Shown piece by piece: positions 8,715 to 20,254 of a stretch of 64,000 nucleotides of DNA. The stretch lies in assembly GCA_009914555.1 (NCBI GenBank), contig WNDY01000003.1:62001-126000 (forward strand), written 5' to 3'. The notes under the pieces are model-generated. The model was not told where the DNA came from, searched no databases, and worked only from the letters and a program-made list of their open reading frames with translations. A program made the position numbers and the translations under genes. Source of the DNA: Xylophilus sp. (GTDB lineage: Bacteria; Pseudomonadota; Gammaproteobacteria; Burkholderiales; Burkholderiaceae_C). Positions within the stretch are counted from its first letter, which is position 1; each line of letters starts with the position of its first letter.

Positions 8715-9787
8715 CGACGGCGCCAGCCGCCCTGCGCAGTTCGCCCTACCAGGCGCTGGACCTGCTGGCCACGCTGGTGGCCGTGGTCCATGGCGACGGC
8801 ACGGTGGTCTTCGCCAACGCGGCGCTGGAGGACGCGCTCGGCATCTCGCGCCGCTCCATCGCCGGCACGGCGCTCGGCGGCTTCTTCACCGAGCCCGCCC
8901 AGCTGCGCAACGCGCTCGGCGGCGCCGGCACCAACGCCTTCGCTGCGCTGCGCTACGACGCCTGGATCCGCCGTGCCGGCCACGATCCGCTGCCGGTCCA
9001 CGTGATCGTGGCCCAGGCCGACCGGCCCGGCGAAATCATCGTCGAGCTGCTGCCGCTGGAGCAGCAGGCCCGACAGGAACGCGAGGAGCGCCTGATCGAC
9101 CAGGCCCGGGCCAACAAGGAACTCGTCCGCAACCTCGCGCACGAGATCAAGAACCCGCTCGGCGGCATCCGCGGCGCCGCCCAGCTGCTGCAGATGGAAG
9201 TCGAGTCGCGCGACCTCATCGAGTACACGCAGGTCATCATCCACGAGGCCGACCGGCTGCAGACACTGGTGGACCGGCTGCTCGCGCCGCACCGCCGCCC
9301 GCACGTGGTGGGCGACGTCAACATCCACGAGGTCTGCGAGCGCGTGCGCTCGCTGATCCTGGCCGAGTTCCCGCGCGGGCTCGAGATCGTGCGCGACTAC
9401 GACACCTCGATCCCCGAGTTCCGCGGCGACCGCGAGCAGCTCATCCAGGCTGTGCTCAACATCGCCCACAACGCGGCGCAGGCGCTGGCCGAACGCATCG
9501 CCGAGGGCGCCGCCCGCATCGCCTTCCGCACCCGCGTGCTGCGGCAGGTGACCTTCGGCAAGCAGCGCTATCGACTGGCACTGGAATTGCATGTCATCGA
9601 CAACGGGCCCGGCGTGCCGGACTCGATCAAGGACCGCATCTTCTACCCGCTCGTGTCGGGCAGGGACGGCGGCTCCGGCCTGGGGCTCACGCTGGCGCAG
9701 ACCTTCGTGCAGCAGCACCACGGCCTGATCGAGTGCGACAGCGTGCCCGGGAGGACGGATTTCAAGCTCCTGATTCCGCTGCCATGA
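8711..9787 (+). CDS. ntrB: Nitrogen regulation sensor histidine kinase NtrB
   Basis: 358 residues: a PAS domain (about 15-110), the H-box NLAHEIKNPLGG with His144, and an ATPase domain with an N-box HNAAQAL, DNGPGVP and GLGLTLAQ. The order and the 3-prime neighbour NtrC identify NtrB (GlnL), which phosphorylates or dephosphorylates NtrC according to PII state. The start is GTG 8711, overlapping the preceding stop; no ATG fits better. No membrane segments, as expected for a cytoplasmic kinase. Confidence 0.95.
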   Translation: MTTAPAALRSSPYQALDLLATLVAVVHGDGTVVFANAALEDALGISRRSIAGTALGGFFTEPAQLRNALGGAGTNAFAALRYDAWIRRAGHDPLPVHVIVAQADRPGEIIVELLPLEQQARQEREERLIDQARANKELVRNLAHEIKNPLGGIRGAAQLLQMEVESRDLIEYTQVIIHEADRLQTLVDRLLAPHRRPHVVGDVNIHEVCERVRSLILAEFPRGLEIVRDYDTSIPEFRGDREQLIQAVLNIAHNAAQALAERIAEGAARIAFRTRVLRQVTFGKQRYRLALELHVIDNGPGVPDSIKDRIFYPLVSGRDGGSGLGLTLAQTFVQQHHGLIECDSVPGRTDFKLLIPLP

Positions 9788-9830
9788 AAAACGCCGGCGA
9801 CATGCCGCAGACCTGAGGTGCCACAGCAAC

Positions 9831-11348
<1,518 letters not shown>

Positions 11349-11350
11349 CC

Positions 11351-12127
11351 TCAGCCGATCTCGGCGACCACCGGTGCGTGGTCGCTCGGCTGCGGCTTCT
11401 TGCGCGGCGCGCGGTCGATGTAGCAGGCCCTCACGCGGGGCCTGAGCGCCTCGCTCACCAGGATGTGGTCGATGCGCAGACCGCGGTTCTTCTGGAAGCC
11501 GAGCTGGCGGTAGTCCCACCACGAGAAGGACTTCTCCGGCTGCTCGAACAGGCGGAACGCATCGGCCAGGCCCAGGTCCAGCAGGGCGCGGAAGTGCTGG
11601 CGTTCCTCGCTCGTGTGGTGGATGGTCTCGCGCAGGCCATCGGGGTCGAACGAATCACGGTCCTCGGGCGCGACGTTGAAGTCGCCCACCAGTGCCAGCT
11701 GCGGATGTACGGCCAGCTGCGCCCTGACCTGGGCGTTGAGCGCGTCGAGCCAGCGCATCTTGTAGGCGAACTTGTCGGTGTCCGGCGCCTGGCCGTTGAC
11801 GAAGTAGCCGTTGATCACGCGCAGCGGGCCGTGGGCTGTCTCCACTGTGGCGGCGATCACGCGCGACTGCGGATCGTCGAAACCGGTGATGTTGCGCTCC
11901 ACCTCGGCCAGCGGCGCCAGGCTCAGGATGGCCACGCCGTTGTAGGTCTTCTGGCCGAAGACGGCCGCGTGGTAGCCGGCCGCGCGCAGCACGTCGAGAG
12001 GGAACTTGTCGTCGGTGAGCTTGAGTTCCTGGAGGCAGAGCACGTCGACCGGGTTGGCGGCGAGCCATTCGAGCACCTGCGGCAGGCGCACGGCGAGGGA
12101 GTTGACGTTCCACAGCGCGATCTTCAT
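11351..12127 (-). CDS. xth: Exodeoxyribonuclease III
   Basis: 258 residues with the exonuclease-endonuclease-phosphatase fold: MKIALWNVNSLAVRLP at the N-terminus, LCLQELKL carrying the metal-binding Glu, NGYFVNG, GDFNVAPEDRD and SDHAPV at the C-terminus with the catalytic Asp-His pair. ExoIII cleaves at abasic sites and trims 3-prime blocked ends in base excision repair. The length is that of short XthA homologues. Convergent to ntrC; 76 bases from the binding-protein gene upstream. Confidence 0.95.
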   Translation of the reverse strand: MKIALWNVNSLAVRLPQVLEWLAANPVDVLCLQELKLTDDKFPLDVLRAAGYHAAVFGQKTYNGVAILSLAPLAEVERNITGFDDPQSRVIAATVETAHGPLRVINGYFVNGQAPDTDKFAYKMRWLDALNAQVRAQLAVHPQLALVGDFNVAPEDRDSFDPDGLRETIHHTSEERQHFRALLDLGLADAFRLFEQPEKSFSWWDYRQLGFQKNRGLRIDHILVSEALRPRVRACYIDRAPRKKPQPSDHAPVVAEIG

Positions 12128-12203
12128 GGCGGCAGGCGGTCAGGTGGTCGTGGTGGTTGCGCAGCCGCCTATTGTCGTGCGCCGCCGTCCGTGCGGCACG
12201 TCG

Positions 12204-13178
12204 TCAACCCAGCAGCGGCAACTCCAGGAAAGCATCCTGCACCTGGATCGGCTTGGGGATGAGCTTGATCTTCTCGAAGGCGTCGGCCAGCTGCTGCTGC
12301 TCCTGCGCGATCTCGCGGCTCAGCGGCACCACGCCGTAGGTGCGGCGCTGGGTGGCCAGCGCGAGCACCTTGGGATCGACCTTGAGCTGCGGCGCGAGCG
12401 TGTCGACCACCGTGCCCGGGTTGGCCTGGGCCCAGGCGTTGGTCTTGCGCAGCTCGGCGAAGACGGTGCGCAGCGTCTGCTGGTTGGCACGCGCCCAGGC
12501 GGGCCGGGCGAAGTGGTAGGTGCGGTTGCCTGTCAAGCCGGTTCCGTCGAACAGCAGGCGCGAATCGGTCGCCACCTGCGCGCCGGCCAGGAACGGGTCC
12601 CACAGGCCGATCGCGGCCACACTGCCGGCCTGGTAGGCGGCGACGGTGTCGGAGGCGGTGACGATGTAGACCGGCTCCACGTCCTCGTAGCGCAGCCCGG
12701 CGGCTTCGAGCGCGCGGATCAGCAGGTACTGCGTGTTGTAGCCGCGGCCGGTCGCCACCCTTTTGCCCTGGAGGTCGCGCACGCTGCGGATCGGCGAGTC
12801 CTTGGGCACGAGGAAGCCAACGCCGCCGGGATACGGGCTTTCGGCTGCGAGGTAGGCCAGGCCCTTGCCGCTGGCCTGCTGGAAGACGCCGATGCCGTCG
12901 GAGGCATGGCCGAAGTCGATGGCGCCCGCGGCCAGCGCCTCAGACAGCTGGCCGCCGCCGAGGAACTCGTGCCATTCGACCTGGACGCCGGCCGGCACCA
13001 GCGCCTTTTCGAGGCTGCCCGTGCCCTTGAGAATGTTGAGCGTGTTGAACTTCTGGTAGCCGATGCGCAGGGGCCTGGCAGCCTGGGCGCGCGCGGCCGT
13101 CCAGGTCAGCAGCGCGGTGCCGGCGGCGGCCAGCAGGGTGGCGCGGCGGGTGGCGGTGCGGGATGCGGATGCGGTCAT
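12204..13178 (-). CDS. Aliphatic sulfonate/nitrate-type ABC substrate-binding protein, orphan
   Basis: 324 residues with a signal peptide containing an RRATLL twin-arginine-like start and cleavage near ARAQA. The mature part starts with LRIGYQKFNTLNILKG, typical of SsuA/TauA proteins, and contains DFGHASDG and AIGLWDPF. These bind sulfonates, nitrate or thiamine precursors in the periplasm and hand them to a permease-ATPase pair. No permease or ATPase is adjacent, so it must work with a remote transporter such as a second Ssu system; the SsuACB-type set at 26.6-29.2 kb is one candidate, by inference only. Confidence 0.88.
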   Translation of the reverse strand: MTASASRTATRRATLLAAAGTALLTWTAARAQAARPLRIGYQKFNTLNILKGTGSLEKALVPAGVQVEWHEFLGGGQLSEALAAGAIDFGHASDGIGVFQQASGKGLAYLAAESPYPGGVGFLVPKDSPIRSVRDLQGKRVATGRGYNTQYLLIRALEAAGLRYEDVEPVYIVTASDTVAAYQAGSVAAIGLWDPFLAGAQVATDSRLLFDGTGLTGNRTYHFARPAWARANQQTLRTVFAELRKTNAWAQANPGTVVDTLAPQLKVDPKVLALATQRRTYGVVPLSREIAQEQQQLADAFEKIKLIPKPIQVQDAFLELPLLG

Positions 13179-13283
13179 GGCGGTCGGAATGGTCGTTCGG
13201 GGGAGGGCCGAACCTACCCAGCCGGCGCACCGCGGGCCACGAAGAAATCCGCATGTGGATATGCCGCGCCGCCGCGGCGAGGG

Positions 13284-14423
13284 TCAGCCCGGCGCCGCCG
13301 CGCGGTAGAGCGCCCGCACGAAGTCCGACTGGGTGATCACGCCCACCAGGCGCCGGTCTTTGTCGATCACCGGGATGTGGTGGTGGCCGTCGTCCGAGAA
13401 CACCGGCACGAGCTCGCTCACGCGGCGCCCCGCGCTGGCCACGCGGACCGCGCGGGTCATGATCTGGCCGACCACCTCGGGCTTGTCGGCGTGCGGCAGG
13501 CCGCTGGGCCGCAGCAGGGCGCGCAGCCGGTCGGCCAGGCCTTCGCGGCGCGGCAGGCCGGCGTGGCGCAGGAAGTCCGCGCGGGTCACGATGCCGACCA
13601 CCCGGCGGCTGGGGTCGATCACCGGCAGGGCCTTCACCTGGCGCGCCAGCATCAGGTCCCAGGCCTGTTGCAGCAACGTGCCGGACTGCACGGCCAGCGG
13701 CTTGCGCGTCATCACGTCGGCACAGCGCAATTCGCCGAAACGGCGCTCATAGGCTGCGGCCTCGGCATGCTCCAGCAGCTCGCCCAGATCGTCGCGGCTC
13801 ACGTCGAGCACTTGGTTGTAATGCGCCAGCGCCGCATCCAGGTCGGCTGCGCTGAAGCGCGAACCAGCCGCCGGCGCGGGCGCCGCGCCGGTGTGCGGAT
13901 AGCGCCGCCCCGCCAGCCGGTTGTAGGCCACGCCGGCCAGCGCCAGCAGCACCGCGTTGAGCGCCACGGGGAACAGCGCGAACTTCAGGCCGACGCCGCC
14001 CAGCGCGCAGAGCAGGGCGGCGGCGCCGCCCGGCGGATGCAGGCAGCGTAGCTGGAACATGAGGCCGATGGCCAGTGCCACGGCCGCCGCGCCAGCCCAG
14101 GCCGGGTCCGGAATGGCCATCGCGCAGGCCGCGCCGACCAGGGCCGACAGCGTGTTGCCGCCCACCACCGACCACGGCTGGGCGAGCGGGCTGGCCGGCA
14201 CGGCGAAGACCAGCACCGCGCTGGCACCCATCGGCGCCACCAGCCAGGCCGCGGCGCCGGTGCTGCCGGCACCGCGGCTCACCAGGCCGGTGATCAGGAT
14301 GCCGATGAAGCCGCCGGCCACGCTGCGTAGGCGTTCGCGGCCATCCACGCGCATCGGCGCCGGCCAGAACGTGGCCAGCCAAGCCCGCAGTCTCACGGCT
14401 GCGGCGCGCTGCGGTTCAGTCAC
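13284..14423 (-). CDS. HPP family membrane protein with two C-terminal CBS domains
   Basis: 379 residues. The N-terminal 170 hold four hydrophobic segments and the family signature CLHPPGGAAALL; the rest contains two CBS domains (about 235-290 with CADVMTRKPLAV, and 315-375 with VGQIMTRAVRV and GVITQSDFVRAL). HPP proteins with CBS tails are linked in some bacteria to nitrite transport; CBS pairs sense adenine nucleotides. The start is GTG 14423, which overlaps the end of the broken gene upstream by eight bases, so the two were translationally coupled. Confidence 0.85.
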   Translation of the reverse strand: MTEPQRAAAVRLRAWLATFWPAPMRVDGRERLRSVAGGFIGILITGLVSRGAGSTGAAAWLVAPMGASAVLVFAVPASPLAQPWSVVGGNTLSALVGAACAMAIPDPAWAGAAAVALAIGLMFQLRCLHPPGGAAALLCALGGVGLKFALFPVALNAVLLALAGVAYNRLAGRRYPHTGAAPAPAAGSRFSAADLDAALAHYNQVLDVSRDDLGELLEHAEAAAYERRFGELRCADVMTRKPLAVQSGTLLQQAWDLMLARQVKALPVIDPSRRVVGIVTRADFLRHAGLPRREGLADRLRALLRPSGLPHADKPEVVGQIMTRAVRVASAGRRVSELVPVFSDDGHHHIPVIDKDRRLVGVITQSDFVRALYRAAAPG

Positions 14424-14757
14424 GGTCGTCCACGACGTCGAAGCTGAAGCGGAACTGCACAGCCGCGGCTTCCGGCAGCGTCAGGATCACCTTGGTGGTC
14501 TGCGAGTGGAAGACGGTCTGCCCGTCGACGTGGACCCGGCCGTGGGACGGGGTCAGCACTTCCTCCTTGGTCGTGATGGTCTAGCGGCTGGCGTCGAAGG
14601 TGAACTTGTGCGGCGGCAGGCGCTGCTTGCCGAGCCAGCGCCAGATATCCAGCAGCTCGGCCTCGACGGTCTCCTACTGCGATCGGGGAACCTCGGCCCG
14701 GCCGTTGAAGATGTACTGATCGCCTTGCTTGACTCACTTGAACTTGAGATGACTCAT
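14416..14757 (-). pseudogene. Conserved small gene interrupted by three in-frame stops at probable Trp codons
   Basis: Reading left from ATG 14757, one frame of 113 codons runs to a TGA at 14416-14418 and reads as a normal globular protein, with segments such as QYIFNGRAEVP, LLDIWRWLGKQRLPPHKFTFD and VHVDGQTVFHSQTTKVILTLP. It is broken by TGA at codon 8, TAG at codon 28 and TAG at codon 59. Each stop could derive from TGG by one G-to-A change, and Trp would suit each context. No frameshift is needed. The frame overlaps the HPP gene by eight bases. I do not recognise the family. Either a recent pseudogene or a sequence-quality artefact. Confidence 0.75.
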
Positions 14758-14949
14758 CGTGCGCGGAATGGATGGAACCCGCCGATTGTGCCGCGTGGGC
14801 GGACGGGGTACGCCCGTGCCCGCAGCCTCCGTAGCGCGGACGCCGTGCGCAAAAGGCCGACAGGCGCTGGCTGGCGCTTCCTACGGGCCGTACCCTCCGG
14901 CTCGGCCACAGTCGAGTGACCAACTAACTACTCACCTCAGGAGATGACC

Positions 14950-15342
14950 ATGAAGAAGCAACTGCTCGTACTCGGCCTGCTGTCCGGCTTCCTCGCCATG
15001 CAGGGTGCCCAGGCCATGACGCGCGAGGAACACAGCGCGGCCAAGGACAAGATCGAAGCAGACTACAAGGTGGACAAGGCCCGCTGCGATTCGCTCAAGG
15101 ATAACGCCAAGGACATCTGCGAGAAGGAGGCCAAGGGCAAGGAAGACGTCGCCAAGGCCGAGCTGGAGCAGAGCTACAAGCCCAGCGACAGCAACGCCCG
15201 CAAGGTCGAGGAAGCCAAGGCCGACGCCGCCTACGCCGTGGCCAAGGAGAAGTGCGACGACCAAGCCGGTGACGCCAAAAAGGCCTGCCAGAAGGACGCC
15301 AAGAACCAGCACGACATGGCCCGCAAGTCGATCAAGCGGTAA
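14950..15342 (+). CDS. Small secreted Lys/Asp/Ala-rich protein of unknown function
   Basis: 130 residues from ATG 14950, which sits seven bases after AGGAG; the in-frame ATG at 14944 is too close to the ribosome site. A signal peptide (MKKQLLVLGLLSGFLAMQG, cleavage near AQA) is followed by a highly charged helical body with four regularly spaced cysteines (in RCDSLK, DICEKE, KCDDQ and KACQKD), which could form two disulfides in the periplasm. The repetitive AKxKxD pattern gives TolA-like matches by composition only. Such proteins are frequent in Comamonadaceae. A terminator follows. Confidence 0.8.
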   Translation: MKKQLLVLGLLSGFLAMQGAQAMTREEHSAAKDKIEADYKVDKARCDSLKDNAKDICEKEAKGKEDVAKAELEQSYKPSDSNARKVEEAKADAAYAVAKEKCDDQAGDAKKACQKDAKNQHDMARKSIKR

Positions 15343-15390
15343 GGCGTCGCGCCGGCCCCGGCCCGGGGCGCCGGCCCGTCCGCGGGCAGA

Positions 15391-15412
15391 GGCACCGTCG
15401 AGGTGCCTTTTT
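15391..15412 (+). terminator. Intrinsic terminator
   Basis: GGCACC (15391-15396) and GGTGCC (15402-15407) form a stem with a five-base loop, followed by five T residues. It ends the small secreted protein gene. Confidence 0.8.
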
Positions 15413-15579
15413 CGTCGTTTCGATTGCATATGGATACGCATTGGCCGCGTCATCCCAGCGGGAGTATGTGTTAAGACATTGCGGCCGGCATCTAAAATGG
15501 TGTCCACTAGCCGTCGAAAGATTGGTTTCTCCCATCCCGAGGCCCGTGTCGTTGCGGCCTCGCCCGACAGGCCTGCTGC

Positions 15580-16214
15580 GTGACTTCATTCCCGGTTTCC
15601 CCGGTTCCCCCGGTCGACCCTCTCGCGGCATTGCGGGCTGCCACCGGCGCCCTGCATGCCCAGCTCGATAGTTCCCTCCCTCTGGCGCATGCCGAGGCGG
15701 CGTTGCCCGACTATGTGCTGCACCTGCGGGTACTGCTGCGCTGGTTTGACGGCATCGCGCCGGCGCTGCGGCATCTGCCGACGTTGTCTTCCGATTCCCT
15801 TCCCGACCTGGCCGCCCTGCGAGGCTGGCCGAGGATGACCTGCGCGACGCCGGTGTGGCACCCGCCGGCCCGGTGCCGGCTGTGCCGGGCGCCGGCCTCG
15901 ATGCCGATGCCATCGCCCCGGGCCGCCCCGCGGCCGTCGGCTGGGGGGCGGCCTATGTGCTGGCAGGCTCGCAGTTGGGCGGGCAGGTGCTGCACCGCCG
16001 GTTGAAGGGGCTGTTTGCCCCGCACCCGCTGCGCTACCTCGCCGGCACCGGGCTGGCGGCCGATTCCGGCCTGCGCTGGAAGGCCTTCATGGCCGGCCTG
16101 CGGTCGGCGGTGGCCACGCCGCCGGCCGTGGCCGCCGCTGTGGCCGGTGCGGTGGCGGCGTTCGAATTGCTGCTGGCCCTGTTCGCGGCCGAAGGCGTGG
16201 AGGTGGCGGCATGA
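15580..16214 (+). pseudogene. bphO: Biliverdin-producing heme oxygenase, frameshifted
   Basis: The first frame starts at GTG 15580 and contains LRAATGALHAQLDSSLPLA, the proximal-His region of bacterial heme oxygenases. After about codon 81 it degenerates. The matching continuation (AEDDLRDAGVAPAGP, then AAYVLAGSQLGGQVLHRRL) is in the frame ending at 16214, so one base is missing between about 15820 and 15823. Intact, it would be about 211 residues and make biliverdin from heme for the phytochrome whose ATG overlaps its stop (ATGA at 16211). Real frameshift or sequencing deletion cannot be told apart here. Confidence 0.8.
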
Positions 16215-18469
16215 CAGCCATTCCGTCTCCCGGCCCCGGCGGTGCGGACGCCGTCACGCTCGAGAACTGCGACCGCGAGCCGATCCACATCCCCGGCGCG
16301 ATCCAACCGCACGGCGCGCTGCTGGCCTTCGACGGCGAGGGCATCCTCACCCACCGCAGCGAGAATGCGGCCGAACTGCTCGGCGATGCGCTGCCGGTGC
16401 TGGGCGAGCGGCTGTCGCCCGCGCACTTCGGCGGCCATGCGCGTATCCATGCTGCGCTGGCGGACGGCCTGGCCTTGGCCGGCCAGGGCGGCGGCGAGGC
16501 CGTGCCGCTGGTGTCGGAGGTCCACCACCAGGGCCGCACGCTCGAACTGATCGTCCATACCCATGCGGGCGCCGTCATCGCCGAGTTCGAGACTTGGCCC
16601 GAAGGCGCCGACGACCTGGCCGCGTTTGCGTTCAAGGCCCACCGCGGCATGGACCGCCTGCGCCGCCTGCGCACGGTTGACGCATTGCTGGCCGCAGCCG
16701 TCGAGGAAGTGCGCCAACTCACCGGGTTCGACCGGGTCATGGCCTACCGCTTCCGCCACGGCGACAGCGGCGACGTGGTGGCCGAATCGCGCATCGATGC
16801 GCTGGAGCCGTTCCTGAACCGGCGCTATCCGGCCAGCGACATCCCGGCCCAGGCGCGGCGGCTGTACATCGCCAACACCCTGCGCCTGATCGGTGACGTG
16901 GAGGCCGTGCCGGTCGCCGTGCTCGCCGCACCGGACCGTGCCGCGCCGCTGGACATGAGCTACAGCGTGCTGCGCAGCGTGTCGCCGGTGCACATCGAGT
17001 ACCTGACCAACATGGGCGTGGGCGCATCGATGAGCGTGTCCATCGTCGTCAACGGCCGGCTCTGGGGCATGCTGGCCTGCCACCACATGACGCCGCGCCG
17101 CGTGCATTACTCGGTGCGCATGGCCTGCGACGTGCTGGCCCAGTTCCTTGCGGCCAACATCCGTGCGGTGACCGACCGCGAGCGGGCCCGCCGCCTGGAC
17201 GAGGCGGCCGCGCTGCGCTCGCGCCTGGTGGGCCGCGTGCTGCATGCGGACGACGTGCTGGGCGCCATGTCGGCGGCGGCGCAGGAGATCCAGGACCTGT
17301 TCCAGGCCCATGCACTGCTGCTGTCCGACGACGGCCGCCAGGCGGTGCACGGTCCGGTCGATGCCACAGTGGCGCGCAGCCTGCTGCAGTGGCTCAACCG
17401 CGAGGTTGCGCCGACGCAGGACCGGCTGATCCAAGCCCATACGCTGGACCTGCTGCCGCCGGCGCTGCGCAGCCAGCTCGGCTCTTGGTGCGGCCTGATG
17501 GCGCTGCGCTTCGACCAGGCGGGCGAAAGCTGGATGGTGCTGCTGCGGCGCGAGCAGATCGAGACCATCCAGTGGGGCGGGCGCCCGGAGAAGGTGTACG
17601 TCAGCGGCCCACGCGGGCCGCGACTCACGCCGCGCGGCTCGTTCGACGCGTGGAAGGAGACGGTGCGCGACGCCGCCGTGCCGTGGAGTGAGACCGAGGT
17701 CGAGATCGCCCACCGCTTCCTCGACGAACTGCTGCGCGCCACGGCGGCGCGCACGGCCGAGATCGCGCGGGCCCGCAGCCACCTGTTCGCCATCCTCAGC
17801 CAGAACCTCAGCGATCCGCTGCAGTCGCTGGCTCAGGCCGCTAGCGTGCTTGATGACGGCGGCAGCGTCGGCGACGCCGCCATCAGCGAGCGCATTCAGG
17901 CCAGCAGCTCACGCATGCAGCGCCTCGTCGCGCAGGTGCTCGACATCTCGCGCCTGCAAAACGGCGGCGGCCTGGCGCTGCAGCCGCGCGAGGCCGACTG
18001 GTCCGCGGTGGTCAACGACGTAGTCAAGGAGGCCCAGGCCGCCTTCCCCGGCACCCGCTTCATCCGCGAGATCCCGCGCGAATTCGGCGCAGTGGTGGAC
18101 GTGGACCGCATCCGGCAGGTCGTCTCCAGCCTGGTTCAGAACGCCGGCCGCCACGGCGCTGCCGACGAGCCGGTCCTGGTGCAGCTCTACGAGCGCGACG
18201 GCCACGCCGTGCTGGACGTGAGCAACGTGGGCGAGCCGATCGCCGCCGAACTGGAGCCGCTGCTGTTCGACCCGGTCCGCCGCCAGTCGGTGCTGTCGAA
18301 CCAGCGCGGCATGGGGCTGGGCCTGTACATCGCGCACGCCGTCGTCGAGGGGCATGGCGGCAGCCTGCAGTACAACTATGCGGAGCCCTACATCGTGTTC
18401 TCGGTGAGCCTGCCGCGCGGCGACCGCGCGCCGGTGGATGTGTCCGGCAGGCCGGCCGAAGTCGGCTGA
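16211..18469 (+). CDS. bphP: Bacteriophytochrome with Gln in place of the phospho-accepting His
   Basis: 752 residues in the order PAS (20-125), GAF (about 140-310, with PASDIP), PHY (about 320-510), dimerisation helices and ATPase. Cys20 in LENCDREPIHIPG is the biliverdin-linking cysteine of BphP proteins, so a red/far-red sensor is expected. The H-box region reads FAILSQNLSDPLQSL: where BphP kinases have SHDLRNPL, this protein has SQNLSDPL, with Gln531 at the histidine position. The ATPase domain still has an N-box (VQNAGRHG) and GLGLYIAH. It may therefore bind ATP without autophosphorylating at the usual site. Preceded by bphO in the same operon. Confidence 0.93.
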   Translation: MTAIPSPGPGGADAVTLENCDREPIHIPGAIQPHGALLAFDGEGILTHRSENAAELLGDALPVLGERLSPAHFGGHARIHAALADGLALAGQGGGEAVPLVSEVHHQGRTLELIVHTHAGAVIAEFETWPEGADDLAAFAFKAHRGMDRLRRLRTVDALLAAAVEEVRQLTGFDRVMAYRFRHGDSGDVVAESRIDALEPFLNRRYPASDIPAQARRLYIANTLRLIGDVEAVPVAVLAAPDRAAPLDMSYSVLRSVSPVHIEYLTNMGVGASMSVSIVVNGRLWGMLACHHMTPRRVHYSVRMACDVLAQFLAANIRAVTDRERARRLDEAAALRSRLVGRVLHADDVLGAMSAAAQEIQDLFQAHALLLSDDGRQAVHGPVDATVARSLLQWLNREVAPTQDRLIQAHTLDLLPPALRSQLGSWCGLMALRFDQAGESWMVLLRREQIETIQWGGRPEKVYVSGPRGPRLTPRGSFDAWKETVRDAAVPWSETEVEIAHRFLDELLRATAARTAEIARARSHLFAILSQNLSDPLQSLAQAASVLDDGGSVGDAAISERIQASSSRMQRLVAQVLDISRLQNGGGLALQPREADWSAVVNDVVKEAQAAFPGTRFIREIPREFGAVVDVDRIRQVVSSLVQNAGRHGAADEPVLVQLYERDGHAVLDVSNVGEPIAAELEPLLFDPVRRQSVLSNQRGMGLGLYIAHAVVEGHGGSLQYNYAEPYIVFSVSLPRGDRAPVDVSGRPAEVG

Positions 18470-18503
18470 CCGGCCCGGCGGCTGAGCAAGGGCCTGCGCC
18501 GCC

Positions 18504-18524
18504 GCTGTTCCATGACGGAACAGC
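18504..18524. promoter_or_regulatory. Palindromic enhancer site for a sigma-54 activator
   Basis: Perfect inverted repeat GCTGTTCC (18504-18511), five bases, GGAACAGC (18517-18524). Its centre is 96 bases upstream of the -12 element of the aldehyde dehydrogenase promoter, a typical enhancer position. The AcoR-like activator encoded at 21726-23687 is the natural candidate to bind it; that link is inferred. Confidence 0.7.
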
Positions 18525-18595
18525 TGGGCCGGCATGGCGCACCCAGCGTCCCGCCGGCGGACGCTTCGTCCCTGGGAAGTCGCCTGTCCGGGTGC

Positions 18596-18610
18596 TGGCA
18601 CGCGGTTTGC
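18596..18610 (+). promoter_or_regulatory. Sigma-54 promoter of the aldehyde dehydrogenase gene
   Basis: TGGCACG (18596-18602), four bases, TTGC (18607-18610): a full match to the RpoN consensus with correct GG-N10-GC spacing. Transcription would start near 18622, about 53 bases before the ATG at 18675. Confidence 0.88.
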
Positions 18611-18674
18611 CGTGGAGCGATCCGAATGCGGCGCGGGCGCGCCGCATCGAACCACCACCAACGGAGATGAACCC

Positions 18675-20189
<1,515 letters not shown>

Positions 20190-20254
20190 CGTGCAAGTGC
20201 GGGGCGCGTGGGTAAGGGCGGCTCGCGGCGCTCTTTTTTCCTTCGCCCGGCCGC

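Noticed and set aside
12006..14051. 681-residue plus-strand frame
   Set aside because: Antisense to exonuclease III, the binding protein and the HPP gene; protein features belong to the minus strand.
14416..14757. Alternative genetic code or stop recoding across the genome
   Set aside because: All other genes in the window end at normal TGA, TAG and TAA codons and contain none internally, apart from one TonB receptor; lesions or errors are simpler.
20190..20254. Terminator between the convergent aldehyde dehydrogenase and methyltransferase genes
   Set aside because: A T-run is present but I could not find a convincing stem before it.
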